NCBI GenBank assembly: GCA_009767595.1
Contig: VSDK01001298.1
Span: 1-64,000 of the forward strand
DNA: 64,000 nt
Origin: Symbiodinium kawagutii
Lineage: Eukaryota; Sar; Dinophyceae; Suessiales; Symbiodiniaceae
Reading direction: 5' to 3'
Of the stretch, positions 10,196 to 21,176 are shown piece after piece. Numbering within the stretch: the stretch's first letter is position 1; each line of letters begins with the position of its first letter. The notes under the pieces were generated by a model. That model was not told the DNA's origin. It searched no databases and saw nothing but the letters and a program-made list of their open reading frames with translations. Both the position numbers and the translations under genes were made by a program.

Positions 10196-10284
10196 TCAAA
10201 ACCTACCAAGTGTGAGAAGATGGACAAAAGTGACCACGGATCCGAAGGCGGTAGTGCTGATGCTGCTAGATTGGTCTTCCCAGA
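10196..10284 (+). CDS. Predicted exon, Ser/Gly/Lys-rich
   Basis: Acceptor AATTTCAG before 10196, donor GTAAAC at 10285. It encodes S-K-P-T-K-C-E-K-M-D-K-S-D-H-G-S-E-G-G-S, then A-D-A-A-R-L-V-F-P. An in-frame TAA just past the donor supports an exon end there. Confidence 0.5.
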
Positions 10285-10756
10285 GTAAACTTTCGCCTTG
10301 GTTACTCCATATTTCTCCCAAGGATGGCACATGAGCTAACCATGATCTCAAGGAAACAACCTCAAAGACGTGGCATAGAAACGATGGTCAGATCTCTGGG
10401 GGTGTTTATTCCGAAGCATCTTTCTGCAGATCTTTGGGTCCCGGCTTGGCTCCCATTGAACCTATTCATGTAGAGGTCACCAACATTTTGTATCCTAACA
10501 GCTGGGCCGCCAAGGAAGCAATGCATGATTTCTGGTGGCAAAGGTCCACCGAAAACCGTGGAGGCATGGGCCTTGCACATACACCCATGCTTTGAGCAAG
10601 GCGTTGATGCGAATTTCACCTGCACTTGTCACAGCTACTGATCTTGGTATGACCACTGTGATGTGCAATATGCACAATCATACACCAATATGCACCCGGT
10701 ATATATATATCTGGTAAGATTGCGCACACATCACGATAGCTTCAGCTGCATTCCAG

Positions 10757-10871
10757 CTATTGGGACAGCTCTTTCTGCGTCGGTTCTAGGCCCAGAGGTG
10801 ACTGCTCCCGAATGGTTTGAGCGTGCAGGGGAACTATGTGTGCCAACAGTTTGCAGTGCCTTTCCTGCAGA
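10757..10871 (+). CDS. Predicted exon, unknown product
   Basis: Acceptor GCATTCCAG before 10757, donor GTGAGA at 10872. It contains V-L-G-P-E-V-T-A-P-E-W-F-E-R-A-G-E-L-C-V. As in the previous exon, a stop codon overlaps the donor. Confidence 0.5.
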
Positions 10872-11242
10872 GTGAGACAGCCATAGCATGCCATAGCTAC
10901 AACATGACATATATAGGTGGGAAATGTTGGGAACTTATGACTGATGTGATGTGATGTGCTACCTCGCCTGCAAGACGTGTCATTTGTGCAGTCCTTACTG
11001 GATATGTATTTTCAAGTCCGTGAAACACCACTGACAACCCGAAAATGCTGGCACTGATTTGTGAACTACCCAACCAAACATGTCGGGGCACGCGACAGAC
11101 GATCACAGACCTCCGTGACCTATCCTATATACCTGCAACCCCAAATGTTTCTGGTTGTTCACTGGTTCATTTGGTTTATGGCAAATCTGAAAGGAGAGAC
11201 TGGCGACTACAGGTTTTGCTTGGTGTAGTCTCATATCGCCAG

Positions 11243-11364
11243 GTGAAGCTGCAGTGGCGGGCTGGTTTGTATCCATGGTCGATGTTGGGCAATTTCACAT
11301 CCAGCCCAGCTATCGTGAGTTGCTTGTCGCATCGCTGCTGCACCCTGACGGTTGCTGGGGAAAG
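11243..11364 (+). CDS. Predicted exon, unknown product
   Basis: Acceptor CGCCAG before 11243. The end is set at a GC donor (GCGACA) after G-C-W-G-K, in phase 0 for the next exon. It includes A-V-A-G-W-F-V-S-M-V-D-V-G-Q-F-H and S-Y-R-E-L-L-V-A-S-L-L-H-P-D. A D-W-R-L-Q sequence before GTTTTG lies just upstream at about 11198-11212. Confidence 0.4.
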
Positions 11365-11485
11365 GCGACATGAATCTATTTGGTTATCCTCGCTATCCTG
11401 GTTGGATTCAATCAACGATGGCAACGCCACGAAAGCAGCCCACTTTTGAAAGGGAATGACGCAATTGGATGTTCACCATTTGCAG

Positions 11486-11549
11486 GAGCTGGGACCCGGG
11501 TTTCATCAGGGTTGGCAAGTCGCTTTGGTGTTCAACCACAGGACCATAT
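11486..11549 (+). CDS. Predicted exon, unknown product
   Basis: Acceptor TTTGCAG before 11486, donor GTAAGA at 11550. It encodes E-L-G-P-G-F-H-Q-G-W-Q-V-A-L-V-F-N-H-R-T and ends in phase 1, which fits the exon starting at 11753. Confidence 0.5.
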
Positions 11550-11752
11550 GTAAGAAAATATGAAAGGGCGACCAATCAGCAGTTGTTTTGTGTTGGTGCG
11601 AGCGACGATGGCAGCACACTTGCTTCATACATGGTTAGTGGTTTGTGTGTTCGTTGTTTTTATCCCAGCGCATTAGTTTCATTTAGTTTCCTTGTTTTTT
11701 GTTTGAGAGTGTTTATTTTCAAATTTATGGTGACACTTCCAGCATCTTCCAG

Positions 11753-11892
11753 CATTAGATGCTGCAAAAACAGCTTGCCCTGTAGGTGGAGACCAAGCAA
11801 TTGGGAGACCCTCTGTGGGAGTCTTATCTACTTACATAGCTTGGGCCTGGGCATGCTGGGGCCAGCCTACGCCAATCAGCCCTGCAGCCTGG
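11753..11892 (+). CDS. Predicted exon, Trp/Ala-rich
   Basis: Acceptor CTTCCAG before 11753; the two leading bases complete the codon left open at 11549. It encodes L-D-A-A-K-T-A-C-P-V-G-G-D-Q-A-I-G-R, then a hydrophobic W-A-W-A-C-W stretch. A donor GTACCA is placed at 11893; the frame stops soon after. Confidence 0.4.
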
Positions 11893-12401
11893 GTACCACA
11901 CCAGGCTCAATGAAAGCTATGTTCGCGTGACACCACTGAGCGCACGACAGCGACCATATCGTCAGTTCCCAGGTGAGGGTGGGAGAGATGCATCAAGATT
12001 TGCCCTTGTTGAACTCTGGGACTTCAAAGTCGTACTAGAATTTGATTTCTGGATGAAATGTGATGAAATGTGAAAGGACGAGAGGATCCGAAGAGCGGAT
12101 GTCAAATCAGTGTTTTATTCTTTTGGTTTGACCTTTGCTTATTTCTCAGGTACTCTTGAGTCACGGGGATGCCACGACCAAGGGATGCACAATGAAAGGT
12201 CCCTGATGTAGAAGTGAACCCTGTAGATTCCTGGAAGGCTCGTGGCTCATGTATCGCCCTGAAGCAGATCGTCTTTTGAGGCTGGCTGAGATCCGGATAT
12301 GATAAACCAGTACGAAGGACGAAAATGATAGTGATAGTGGTTGTAAAGCTGGTTATGACGGTGTGACCTCGTATATTCTTGTGTGAAGCACTGGCATTCA
12401 G

Positions 12402-12563
12402 CGTGTGCGATGTCCACCTGCTGCCTGGAATCGATCCACAGTAATGCCGCAGGCGAGAGCAAAACCTTCAAGACTATATGGAGTTTATTATCTCCGAGCA
12501 GTCCGTGAGTTGGAGGAGAGACAAAAAACAGATCAGCAATCTGTCATCGTGACCGGCGATTGA
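12402..12563 (+). CDS. Predicted terminal exon
   Basis: Acceptor GGCATTCAG before 12402, stop TGA at 12561. It has fifty-three codons including L-Y-G-V-Y-Y-L-R-A-V-R-E-L-E-E-R-Q-K-T-D and ending Q-Q-S-V-I-V-T-G-D. Dense in charged residues and clearly coding-like. It may close the gene that runs from about 3 kb; that link is inferred. Confidence 0.5.
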   Translation, partial: RVRCPPAAWNRSTVMPQARAKPSRLYGVYYLRAVRELEERQKTDQQSVIVTGD

Positions 12564-12689
12564 GCAGTGTCAATAGCTGACTGGTTTAAGCGATACTAGA
12601 TAGATTTTCATGATGCCAACAAGTACAGTCCTGACTAGGGCCAGAAGCAGCTTTCACCCAAGCTACCTTCATGATTGTTCTTTTTACAG

Positions 12690-12745
12690 ATTGGGAAACT
12701 ACTACTTTCCTTCGGAGTGTAGAAAAGGCACGGACCAAGTCATGG
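12690..12745 (+). CDS. Predicted exon, borders approximate
   Basis: A strong acceptor TTCTTTTTACAG precedes 12690. It encodes W-E-T-T-T-F-L-R-S-V-E-K-A-R-T-K-S-W; the donor is not resolved. Confidence 0.4.
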
Positions 12746-12848
12746 CTATGAGACCCCATGCCTAACGAAATTGTCTCTTATTTACAGGTGAAACACGCCA
12801 AACCATCCATTTGCTTGGGTGGGTGGAACCTGTTCTTGTGACCTTCAG

Positions 12849-12962
12849 GCAGCTCAGACTGAGCACAAAGACACAAGGGGTGCTGCTTGCACTTGCTCTT
12901 CCAGCACTTCTGGCCAGTCTCTTGAGTTTTGGTTTGCAGGCGGGTGTTTGTCCAGCTGGCAG
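12849..12962 (+). CDS. Predicted exon, Ser/Cys-rich
   Basis: Acceptor CCTTCAG before 12849, donor GTGTTT at 12963. It has thirty-eight codons in phase 0/0, A-A-Q-T-E-H-K-D-T-R-G-A-A-C-T-C-S-S-S-T continuing to L-S-S-W-Q. Two other frames are open nearby, so the frame choice is moderate. Confidence 0.45.
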
Positions 12963-13212
12963 GTGTTTTACTCAAGTCTACCTGGCTTTCTTGACTTCCT
13001 CCTCACGATTGAAATAGCTACTTAGCTGCTGGTTAATGAAAGGAATCTGTTTCTTTTTGTATGTTTTTGTGAACATCCATGACCTGGAGCAAGACTCTAA
13101 ACAGCACTAAAGACTTTAAAGAATCCAACGAATCGGATGGTTTTTTCTCATGGGATGAAGGAAGATGGCAGAGTTTTGAAGCGCAGGCAGTGAAGCCTTT
13201 GGCGCTTCACAG

Positions 13213-13343
13213 CAGCTGGAAAGCGCTCGGAGCTCCGAGGCAACGATGTTTTGATTTGTGCCTTGGATGAAGCGATGCGGGTGGAGCTGGTGGAGCTGGC
13301 GGCTAGTGATGGCTATTCGCTAGGCTTCAAAAAAGCACAGTTT
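13213..13343 (+). CDS. Predicted exon, unknown product
   Basis: Acceptor CTTCACAG before 13213, donor GTATGC at 13344. It contains G-N-D-V-L-I-C-A-L-D-E-A-M-R-V-E-L-V-E-L and D-G-Y-S-L-G-F-K-K-A-Q. An overlapping frame from 13079 (D-F-K-E-S-N-E-S-D-G-F-F-S-W-D-E) may be the end of the preceding exon. Confidence 0.45.
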
Positions 13344-14456
13344 GTATGCCAAGGGCAACGAATCGGTCAGAGGAAAATAGGTGAACACGGGATATCACAG
13401 GGGACTCGGGATAGCCAAGGGAAAACTCTATCACTAAATTGTTTAAATAGAAAGGCACCAACTGCTTGGGACCGCAGAATGTTGATATGTCTCGATTCCT
13501 GATCTGGAAGATCGCGGGTAGCCTTCGGTAGCATCTCGGTCGATCTGCTGGCTTGGAAGGCCCTGCCCCGTGATCAGTTGTGAAGACCCACGAGATCCCA
13601 CGTCAGGGAACATGGCTTTCACATGCTTTCACCACTCATCGGGGTCAACGAAAACTCTGTATGTCCGGAGTCAGAACATCCCATCCCCAAAATCTGATTG
13701 TCAGAGACAGCTGTAATCGGTACACAATGATCTCACTTTGGTCAAGTTACTGCTACATTGGCGTAGGTTGAACTGTATGAAGTCGTCTCATTTGGTTATG
13801 CTTCATCAAGGAAAGTGCAATACTCTTGCTATAGCGCGACAATGTGGTGGTTTGGGAGATTTGGACATTTGTGGATGCTGATGTTTAAAGTACATATCGT
13901 TGTACTGGTTCATGTGCTACTGGTAGTGCTGAGTGTTTACGATGCATTTGGCGCTGTTTGTGGTCCTTCAGCTCGTTTGGGCACTCCATCAATCTCCTTC
14001 TTTCCGGCGGTGCCGGTGTAATTTTCCTGGTCAATACTTCGTCCCACTGGTTCTGGCTCAGTTCCACTACCTCCCAGGTTCGCTGTTGTTGGCGCTTCAA
14101 AAGCTTTGTTTTCTGACCTGTTGTGACACTGTGATTCGTGCCGAGTTGTCTTTCTAACAAATTAAAACACACAATCAACATAGTAATAGCATGTACCTCA
14201 ATGTGTGGGGTTCGGACATTTTGGGCACTTGAAGGGATCTGACTCGGAAGCGCTGTGGACCCGGCTGTTCTCCAAGTTATGTGCCTTAAACAAGTAGTGG
14301 AGATGTTCACCCATCACTTTGGTTGGTGTAACTAGACAACTGATACCTTTTTTGCGGGTAGTGTGATGTAGTGTGTAGCGTGTGTGCGTTCCAAATTGGC
14401 CTTTGCCACCTTCACCAAGGTTTCGAATAGTGACCACCGGTTTTATCATTGCGCAG

Positions 14457-14557
14457 CATGTCAAAGATCACTATGGCTTTGACAAAGAGCGTCACAGCCC
14501 ATTTGGATACTTGATCTCCGCAGTGGAGGCGCGTCGCGAGTGCTGCGAATCGAATCG
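14457..14557 (+). CDS. Predicted exon, unknown product
   Basis: Acceptor ATTGCGCAG before 14457, donor GTTTTT at 14558. It encodes H-V-K-D-H-Y-G-F-D-K-E-R-H-S-P-F-G-Y-L-I, then A-V-E-A-R-R-E-C-C-E-S. No family recognised. Confidence 0.45.
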
Positions 14558-14970
14558 GTTTTTGTGCTGTCGAGGTTGAGGAACTTAATATATTTGCTTG
14601 CCGGAAGGGCAGTCTTTCAGACCTAAGTTTTTTCTTGCTAAGTAGCTCAGACATGTCCTATGAAGATTGTGGGGCATGCTCGAAGATTAATTTCGATTGT
14701 TTGATTTGAATCAAACATCCATGTTGTTTGCTCCTTTGGTTTGGAAACTCCCCAGGTTGTGTTTGAATAGGTTGAGCAAGCCAGAAGGACGGGGGGTAGA
14801 AGACATACAGGATAAAGGAATCATCTCCTGAAGCATGAAGACATCTCATGGTGTTGCCAACATAGCAATGCGCCGGATATCACCATCTCCTTCCACTTAG
14901 AAAGTTTGGCCCTGCGAGGTGTTTCCAGAGAATAACTTCGTGGTAGTGCTGATGGCTTTCTTAGCTCTTC

Positions 14971-15303
14971 GTGGAATCGATTCTCGTCCTGGTGTGCGTG
15001 GTATTTTTTCGTGGCTGTTCCGCTGGATTTCCTACGCCTTCCGACGATGGCTGCTTATTATGTCTGTCGCTACTTGGATGCATGGAGTCTGTGCACTACC
15101 GAGAGATGATGTTTGTTGTGACCCGCGCTGTTTTCATGGTTGGTTTCTGGATTGCTGAAACTGCACAATTGTATACTCGCGGTCATGTTCCAGAGGGTAT
15201 GAGTTCTGCAATTCTGCAATATAGATCAATTTGGGAAAGCTGCACATTGGATTCGAAACCGGATTCACATTGGTCTCGGAATCGGCAGATTGATGGGCTA
15301 TAA
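14971..15303 (+). CDS. Possible exon(s) with amphipathic/hydrophobic protein
   Basis: An open frame of 110 codons. The most coding-like part is about 15080-15198: E-S-V-H-Y-R-E-M-M-F-V-V-T-R-A-V-F-M-V-G and F-W-I-A-E-T-A-Q-L-Y. A GTATGA donor sits at 15199. The 5' part looks intronic. Confidence 0.35.
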   Translation: MESILVLVCVVFFRGCSAGFPTPSDDGCLLCLSLLGCMESVHYREMMFVVTRAVFMVGFWIAETAQLYTRGHVPEGMSSAILQYRSIWESCTLDSKPDSHWSRNRQIDGL

Positions 15304-15339
15304 ATTGATCCTCTCCCACATGAGCAGTGCTTAAATCCC

Positions 15340-15575
15340 GGTGTTGTTGTCATTTTTGTTGTTGTTGCCATTGCTGTTGCCATTGCTGCTGCCGTTGGTT
15401 GTTCTTGTGACTATAGTGAATAACTGAATAATACTTTTCGTGCATTTCTGTAATCATGTTTGTGTGTTTGTTCTTGTGGTTGTCATTTTCATTTGCGTTT
15501 CGATTGCTCTTGTTCTCGTCGTTTTGATGCTGCTGTTGTTGTTGGTTGCTGTGTCGTTGATCTTGTTGTTTTTTC
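15340..15575. repeat. (GTT)-rich low-complexity intron tract
   Basis: Degenerate GTTGTT/CTTGTT repeats leading into the polypyrimidine tract and acceptor of the next exon. Confidence 0.7.
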
Positions 15576-15577
15576 AG

Positions 15578-15673
15578 AGTTTGCTACGGGATCCGCCAAA
15601 GTCGACCATGGGTTCCATTGCGGGGGCTGATGTTGCCGAACTGGGTTTGAGCCCTGGGTTATTCACTCATGAG
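15578..15673 (+). CDS. Predicted exon, unknown product
   Basis: Very strong acceptor GTTGTTTTTTCAG before 15578, donor GTTTCA at 15674. It encodes S-L-L-R-D-P-P-K-S-T-M-G-S-I-A-G-A-D-V-A and E-L-G-L-S-P-G-L-F-T-H-E. Confidence 0.5.
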
Positions 15674-16078
15674 GTTTCACTCCTGAGGTCGGCCTTTGGT
15701 TGTACATCTACTTGGCAGTGATGATTGATGAGCTGCCTCTTCCCAATGTAGGCGCAGCCTGCTCCGTTGGATCTACAGCTGTGTCAGACTCGCTAAAACT
15801 GGCGCAGATGCTTGAGTCAGTGAACTTGCACGTGCAAGTTATATGTTGAACAGGTGTTTTTTAACCAGTTGCACAACAGAATCACAATGGCACAATGGAA
15901 ACAGTTGTCCAACCATTCCAAACCAAGCTCGTTGCAGTATTTCTTTGGACCGGTATCACTGATGTTGGAAGTCAACCGCTGTGGAGACATCCCGTAACCA
16001 TGACTATGGACACAGCCATGTGAATCTTACGGACGCCGAACAGGCAATGTCAAATTTTTGTACATTTGGTTCTGGAAG

Positions 16079-16200
16079 GTACGACGCTCGGCCGAAACTT
16101 CGGAGTTCAGGGCTGCGTGCAATCTGATAATGGCTTGGAAATGGACAATGCAATTCGAATTCTTTCGGACCCAATCACAGATTCGGGAACCGTTCTTCAA
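16079..16200 (+). CDS. Predicted exon, unknown product
   Basis: Acceptor TCTGGAAG before 16079, strong donor GTAAGC at 16201. It encodes R-N-F-G-V-Q-G-C-V-Q-S-D-N-G-L-E-M-D-N-A and I-R-I-L-S-D-P-I-T-D-S-G-T-V-L-Q. Confidence 0.45.
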
Positions 16201-16675
16201 GTAAGCCAGGCCATGGGTCGAAAATGGCTATATAGGATCAAGAAAAGATCTGCAAGAGCTATTGCTATAGCTGGAGTTCTATTTGCTTTACCAGAGGAAA
16301 GTGTTTGCTGAACTATGGAAATATCAGATACATCAAAAGGAACAGCCGGGGGTTCGGGGAGGTTATTACGTCAGTTGAAGGTGTGATGCTAGGTACATTT
16401 GGGTACGTTATCGTATGATCGGTGTCTTGGATGTGGAACGGGTGAGATTGATGCAGGTCATGAAGGAGGTTATAGTAGGTTCACGAAGGCTGCTTTCAAA
16501 CCAATCTATCCTTTTGTTACTGGTCTTTTTTGATGCAAAGAGGCTTGCATTTTGGACACGGACGCCTTCTCTTCACTTCAGAAGGCTTGCAAGTTCCAAC
16601 ACTCTTTCTTCCTGTCTCCTGGTTCCTCATCACTCTCTTCGCTTTTCTTCCTTCTCCTTTGGCTCCAAGTCGTAG

Positions 16676-17071
16676 GACACAGGACACTGCAAATCTTCAA
16701 TTTTTGGTGTGTGGGGGATCGCAGCCCCCGGATAGCGTAGTCACATTGCTCTCTCGAACCATAGGTCAGCTCTGTTCGGATGGTGGACGGTCTTCAGACT
16801 TCCTCCACTTTCATAAAAGCGACAGGAAGGCCCCACAACTGGTAGCTTTTTGCCATTTGGTTGAAGCAGAATTGGCGGAAGCAAGCTTCACGGATACCCA
16901 ACCACTAGCATGTTTGGATTTTACCAGTACTCCGGACCAGCCACTTGCTCAAATAGCTGCAATGAACGTACTTGATGCATGGTTGCGTGCCCATGTGTTC
17001 CATGTTGGCCAAGATGTTCCTGCAAAGCCTTCTTGTCATCCCGTGCATGATATGCATTTGTGGTCAATGCG
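16676..17071 (+). CDS. Long open exon-like segment, unknown product
   Basis: Open for about 130 codons between GTCGTAG and a GTACTT donor at 17072. It contains L-V-E-A-E-L-A-E-A-S-F-T-D-T-Q-P-L-A-C-L and N-V-L-D-A-W-L-R-A-H-V-F-H-V-G-Q-D-V. Internal splice sites around 16765 and 16843 would allow a split, so it may be two exons. Confidence 0.4.
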
Positions 17072-17242
17072 GTACTTCCCCTATGGGCGCCTGCAGCAAG
17101 AAGTGCAATCTATTTCACAACCATCATGTACACAAAATCAAAAGCCAAAGAACTAGTGATTAGGGGGATGACCATGGATGACCCACCTTAGGTCATTAAA
17201 AAAGTGTTTGTCCACCCCTAACCAGCTACTACAACTACTAAG

Positions 17243-17391
17243 GTCACACTGGGCTTTCTGTGCTGCGCCGAGGACAAACGTGTGCCCGAAGCAAACATTG
17301 GATTCCGACCGCGTTCCTCGTTCACGAGGCCTCCGGTGTTCTTCCAGATGAATTCACCGCGTTAGCTGAATATGAAATCATTTCTCTTTAA
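17243..17391 (+). CDS. Predicted terminal exon
   Basis: Acceptor ACTACTAAG before 17243, stop TAA at 17389. It ends T-A-F-L-V-H-E-A-S-G-V-L-P-D-E-F-T-A-L-A then E-Y-E-I-I-S-L. The neighbouring frame is also open but less balanced. Confidence 0.45.
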
Positions 17392-17979
17392 GAATGTGAA
17401 AGGTATACTTAAGATTACTTGAGTATATACTTGCTTGGATTTCATGTAATAACATATATCATATAACCTATAGTATAGTGATGGTGTAGGTATTCTTACA
17501 TGCAACTTAGCCACATCGAAATCTGCCTGCGGGGAGGGTCACCCAGCATGTCCATCCTGTCAGGTCTTGCACGCTGGCCCATCGCCATGTCACAACATGG
17601 CCGTCTTTGAAGCCATCTTTTCGGTCGATGCCACGATCTCAGCTGCAGTTTAACACGGCTTGTGGTGTTCTGAGTGTCGTCCCCTTTGCCTGCCTAATCT
17701 TGGGATTGCTGCAGCTGTGATAAAGTCATTCATGATATACACCGTGTAGTGTAGGCTTCCGGTCCATGTGGCTGATGTAGCAACCAGCAGGGGGATTGAC
17801 TCAACTGCTCAATTGAGCCACAGGTAATTAGTTGAAAGCGTCCACAGAAGTTGCAACCTGTGGATGTTTGCAGGTCAGTCACAGGGGCAGTCCATCACCA
17901 CAATTGATTAGATAGATGATTGACACTTGTTGAACCTGTGGTGCCATGGTTGTCATCGCAATCGTCACAATCCTACAGT

Positions 17980-18031
17980 AATCATCATCAGCAGCATCAT
18001 CATCATCACCACCACCATCATCATCATCATC

Positions 18032-18063
<32 letters not shown>

Positions 18064-18074
18064 CGTCATCATCA
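17980..18074. repeat. Impure (CAT)n microsatellite
   Basis: CAT/CAC/CGT units, non-coding by context. Confidence 0.9.
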
Positions 18075-18339
18075 GGCTGTCGCCCTAGCCGTCAATGTCC
18101 CTGTCACCATCGTCATTGTTATCGTTTGCCTCATCCTAGGTTTGATTCTCCATGGCATCCTAATTATCAGTCACAGGAACAAAAAAGTGAGGTGTTGGCT
18201 AGGGATGTGCATATGATATGATTATGATGTCATTTCATATTGATAGTGTAATCGATTGAACAAATAATGAAATGGGTTTCCAGCTTCTCAATAAATTGAT
18301 GTTTGTGCTGACGACACAGATGCTGGCCACGCTAATTGA

Positions 18340-18900
18340 GATGATTGATGGAGATGGATCATGATTCCAAACATTTCTGCCGATTCACCACAATTCTGAC
18401 GATGGTGCTGACAATGGCAATGGCGAATGTGATCAGGAGGAGGACGATAATGATGATCATCATCATGACTACTGTCATGATCGTGATACTGATGATGCTT
18501 GTCATGTTGTTTCCAGTTATGTTGATGTTGATGTGTTTGTTTTTGCATACGATGATGACGGCGATGATAATCATCATCATGAAATATGGTGCTGGTGCAA
18601 CAAATGACGATGCAATGACAGCTGTGGTGATGGCGATAGTGTTATTTGATTCGTGATAGTAGTGGCTATGATAATTGCTTGGTTTTGTGATATGCTGTGT
18701 AGAAGTATAAGTGTAAGTTGAATGTGATGTTAGTGATGTTCACACTCTGACGATGTTTACGCATGTTTACACGGGTTTTGATGGTCTTGAGGATGGTCAT
18801 GATGTCAATGACAATGATGGATGATGGCAATGAGGATGATGATAGCGATTATGGCGACAATGCCTAGGATGATGCCTGATGTGACTATGACTATTATCAG
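18340..18900. repeat. GAT/GAC-rich degenerate tract
   Basis: Dispersed GATGAT, GACGATG and TGATGATG units over more than 500 bp, with charged or hydrophobic open frames on both strands that I consider artefacts. Confidence 0.6.
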
Positions 18901-19182
18901 ATGATGACTACTTCGCTACGACGATTGATGTCTCACGGCGCATAAGCTGCACCGAGGTTTTGCTCATGTTTTTTCTACTGCTTTTGCCAAGACGTTTGAG
19001 CGCGTTGCTCTCGGCCGCTCGCCATGTTGGAATTGGCCGGTCATCCGAGTCATCCGACCTGTAAGACAAAGAGAAGAGTTTGAAGAGTGGATGAAACATT
19101 CAGTGCCCATCAGACACGATTTGTCATCCGATGCAAGCAGAACATTCTGCGCAGAATTTGATTTTGATTAGTGGTTTTGTAG

Positions 19183-19247
19183 GTGGAGATGGTGGAAAGA
19201 TCAGCACTTGCGAGTTGATAGAAATGCACCCAGTGCCTGCAATGTAG
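19183..19247 (+). CDS. Predicted short exon
   Basis: Acceptor GTTTTGTAG before 19183. It encodes G-D-G-G-K-I-S-T-C-E-L-I-E-M-H-P-V-P-A-M to a TAG. An opposing minus-strand frame overlaps 19266-19523, unresolved. Confidence 0.35.
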
Positions 19248-19743
19248 CATCACATAGGGCTTTCCTCACGGACCTGACGCTGTGCATGCTTGCCATACAT
19301 GTGTGGAAGCCATGCACGCTGCATTGTTCGCCGGTATTGTTGCCACTTGGCCACTTGGAATCATACGCTCGCGATGACGGCCTTCATTTTTAAGCTTGCG
19401 CTGCATACGTTTGAACATCGCGATCATCGTGCTTGTTCTGGACCGCAGTTTCGTGCGGGCAGGGTTTTGACATGTGATTGAGTTTTGGACAGGATTCCTG
19501 ACAGGCCCTTCATTTATTGTCATTTTATGTCTATATAGCTACAAAACCCATGCTGCTGCCAGTACATCTTGGGCATGAAACAATCAAAATGTACACTTGG
19601 AGATATCAACTAACACATCATATGCAGCCGCTTCGAGGCATGGCTTCCCTGGTGTTTTGCAACTCCAGTCTTGTTTGGATTCCCTCTGTGGTTTTCTCAA
19701 TCGAGCAGATAGCGTTATTTATGTTTTTCTGTTTTTTTTGCAG

Positions 19744-19858
19744 CCGAGTTGTTTGCCAAGGTCCTGGCATTGATTCCAGTTGCTCGTTTTAGAACTTCTC
19801 TGGACGAGGCCAGGCCCAGCATGAAATGGAGGGCAGAAAGCTGTCAAGTGGCAAGAAT
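19744..19858 (+). CDS. Predicted exon 1 of a phase-linked set
   Basis: Strong acceptor TTTTTTTTGCAG before 19744, donor GTGATG at 19859. It contains E-L-F-A-K-V-L-A-L-I-P-V-A-R-F-R-T-S-L-D and ends in phase 2, fitting 19937. No family recognised. Confidence 0.55.
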
Positions 19859-19936
19859 GTGATGACATGTCAAGTGTCACGGCATGGCAAAACTCGGACC
19901 TTTCCCTTCGTCTTTCAACCGCCATAAGCATTTCAG

Positions 19937-20045
19937 CATTTCTTTCACAGCAGCAGTTGAATCACTAACCTGCAACAGGCCCGATATCCAGCTGGTCCTC
20001 CAAGGACAGGGTGGGGTTGGGAGGAGTCCTTTGCAAGGAGTCTGT
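19937..20045 (+). CDS. Predicted exon 2 of the same set
   Basis: Acceptor CATTTCAG before 19937, donor GTATTT at 20046. It encodes I-S-F-T-A-V-E-S-L-T-C-N-R-P-D-I-Q-L-V-L and ends in phase 0, fitting 20222. Confidence 0.5.
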
Positions 20046-20221
20046 GTATTTGGCTAAGCACTTTTCGGATTTGGATTTCAAACAGTGTGACTGAAGTGAG
20101 CTCTGCCGATCCTGCTTGACACCGGAAACATGATAATGAACCATTGATAACCAACATCATAACATGCCCAAATCCATTCAAATCCTACCCTAATTCAAGG
20201 AACATGAGTTACATGCCCTAG

Positions 20222-20362
20222 GAATTCATGTCGGTGGCCAGGGCAATTCACTATCTTCCTTGCGGCCTGCTGACGGTTGCCATTGCCAATTCCTTGCCGA
20301 AAGCTGCGGACCTCGCCCGGTGGCGCTGGCCTGGGAGGCGGGCAGCGTCCAAGTGTCCACCT
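20222..20362 (+). CDS. Predicted exon 3 of the same set
   Basis: Acceptor GCCCTAG before 20222, donor GTTTGC at 20363. It encodes E-F-M-S-V-A-R-A-I-H-Y-L-P-C-G-L-L-T-V-A, then P-K-A-A-D-L-A-R-W-R-W-P-G-R-R-A-A-S-K. It is an Arg-rich tail after a hydrophobic stretch. Confidence 0.5.
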
Positions 20363-20529
20363 GTTTGCTGAGCACCTAAGCGGTGGGGAAAATGAGCAGA
20401 GAACCATCGAGAACTCAGCACTTGCTAGATTTTGCTAGTAAAATTATGTAAAATCAAAACAAGCCAGCAATATTTAAGGTTTTAAGATAAGCAATGAGCA
20501 GATAACCCAGCCATATTTGCTTTCCGCAG

Positions 20530-20583
20530 CGTATGGCTTCATTAATCTCCATTCTGGAGACAGGAACAACCATGGTGTCGACC
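20530..20583 (+). CDS. Predicted short exon
   Basis: Acceptor CTTTCCGCAG before 20530, donor GTATGA at 20584. It has eighteen codons in phase 0/0, R-M-A-S-L-I-S-I-L-E-T-G-T-T-M-V-S-T. An alternative frame gives Y-G-F-I-N-L-H-S-G-D-R-N-N-H-G-V-D. Confidence 0.4.
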
Positions 20584-21005
20584 GTATGAAGATCGTCAAC
20601 GTTGGATGGTTTAGAGTCACCACTACTGCGGACAACCCCAAGTGTCAGCCAGCAAGCCAGCATGTTCAAAGCAGAATGGTGACAGAACCTTTGACAGTCT
20701 CGTTGTTGTCTCAGTTGTTGCTGCTGTTGTCCATGTTTCCTCTTGCACTCTTACACCTTGGACTTGACAAGCGGCACGTCCACACAGCACTTTCCAATCA
20801 CATGCAGATCATAACAGTCAAAGGCAGCAGTGATTATACCAACACGCAACAGAATCATTTGGGGCATCCACATTTGCGCTGCAGCGCAACCAGATGCCTT
20901 TAGAGAATCATGGTCACTGGATGCCACTGGCATCGCTTGCCTCGTGACTTTTGGATCTGGTGGCGGAGGGCTCGGGTGGCCCTGGTGGTCGTTGTGTGTT
21001 GCCAG

Positions 21006-21176
21006 CTGACTGATCGATGTTTGGCACCGAGCTTTGAGGAGCGATTCCTGGCATGGCAGGAAGCTGGACGGAGCAGGGCCCACTTCCCACGGCCGCGCTA
21101 TTTGGGGAGCACCGAATGTGCTGCGGTGCGGGAGGCCACATGCAAAGCCATGCTGCGGAACTGGCCAGGAGGAGAG
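21006..21176 (+). CDS. Predicted exon, well bounded
   Basis: Acceptor GTTGCCAG before 21006, donor GTGAAG at 21177. It has fifty-seven codons in phase 0/0, L-T-D-R-C-L-A-P-S-F-E-E-R-F-L-A-W-Q-E-A to R-N-W-P-G-G-E. The GC-rich composition contrasts with its flanks. No family recognised. Confidence 0.55.

Noticed and set aside
13885..14310. 141-codon minus-strand charged frame
   Set aside because: Charged on one strand and hydrophobic on the other; no splice support decided between them, so not called.
14919..15158. Apparent extra Cys motif (D-V-C-C-D-P-R-C-F)
   Set aside because: The overlapping frame (E-S-V-H-Y-R-E-M-M) is more coding-like and the F-T-x-E-x-C-C part is missing.
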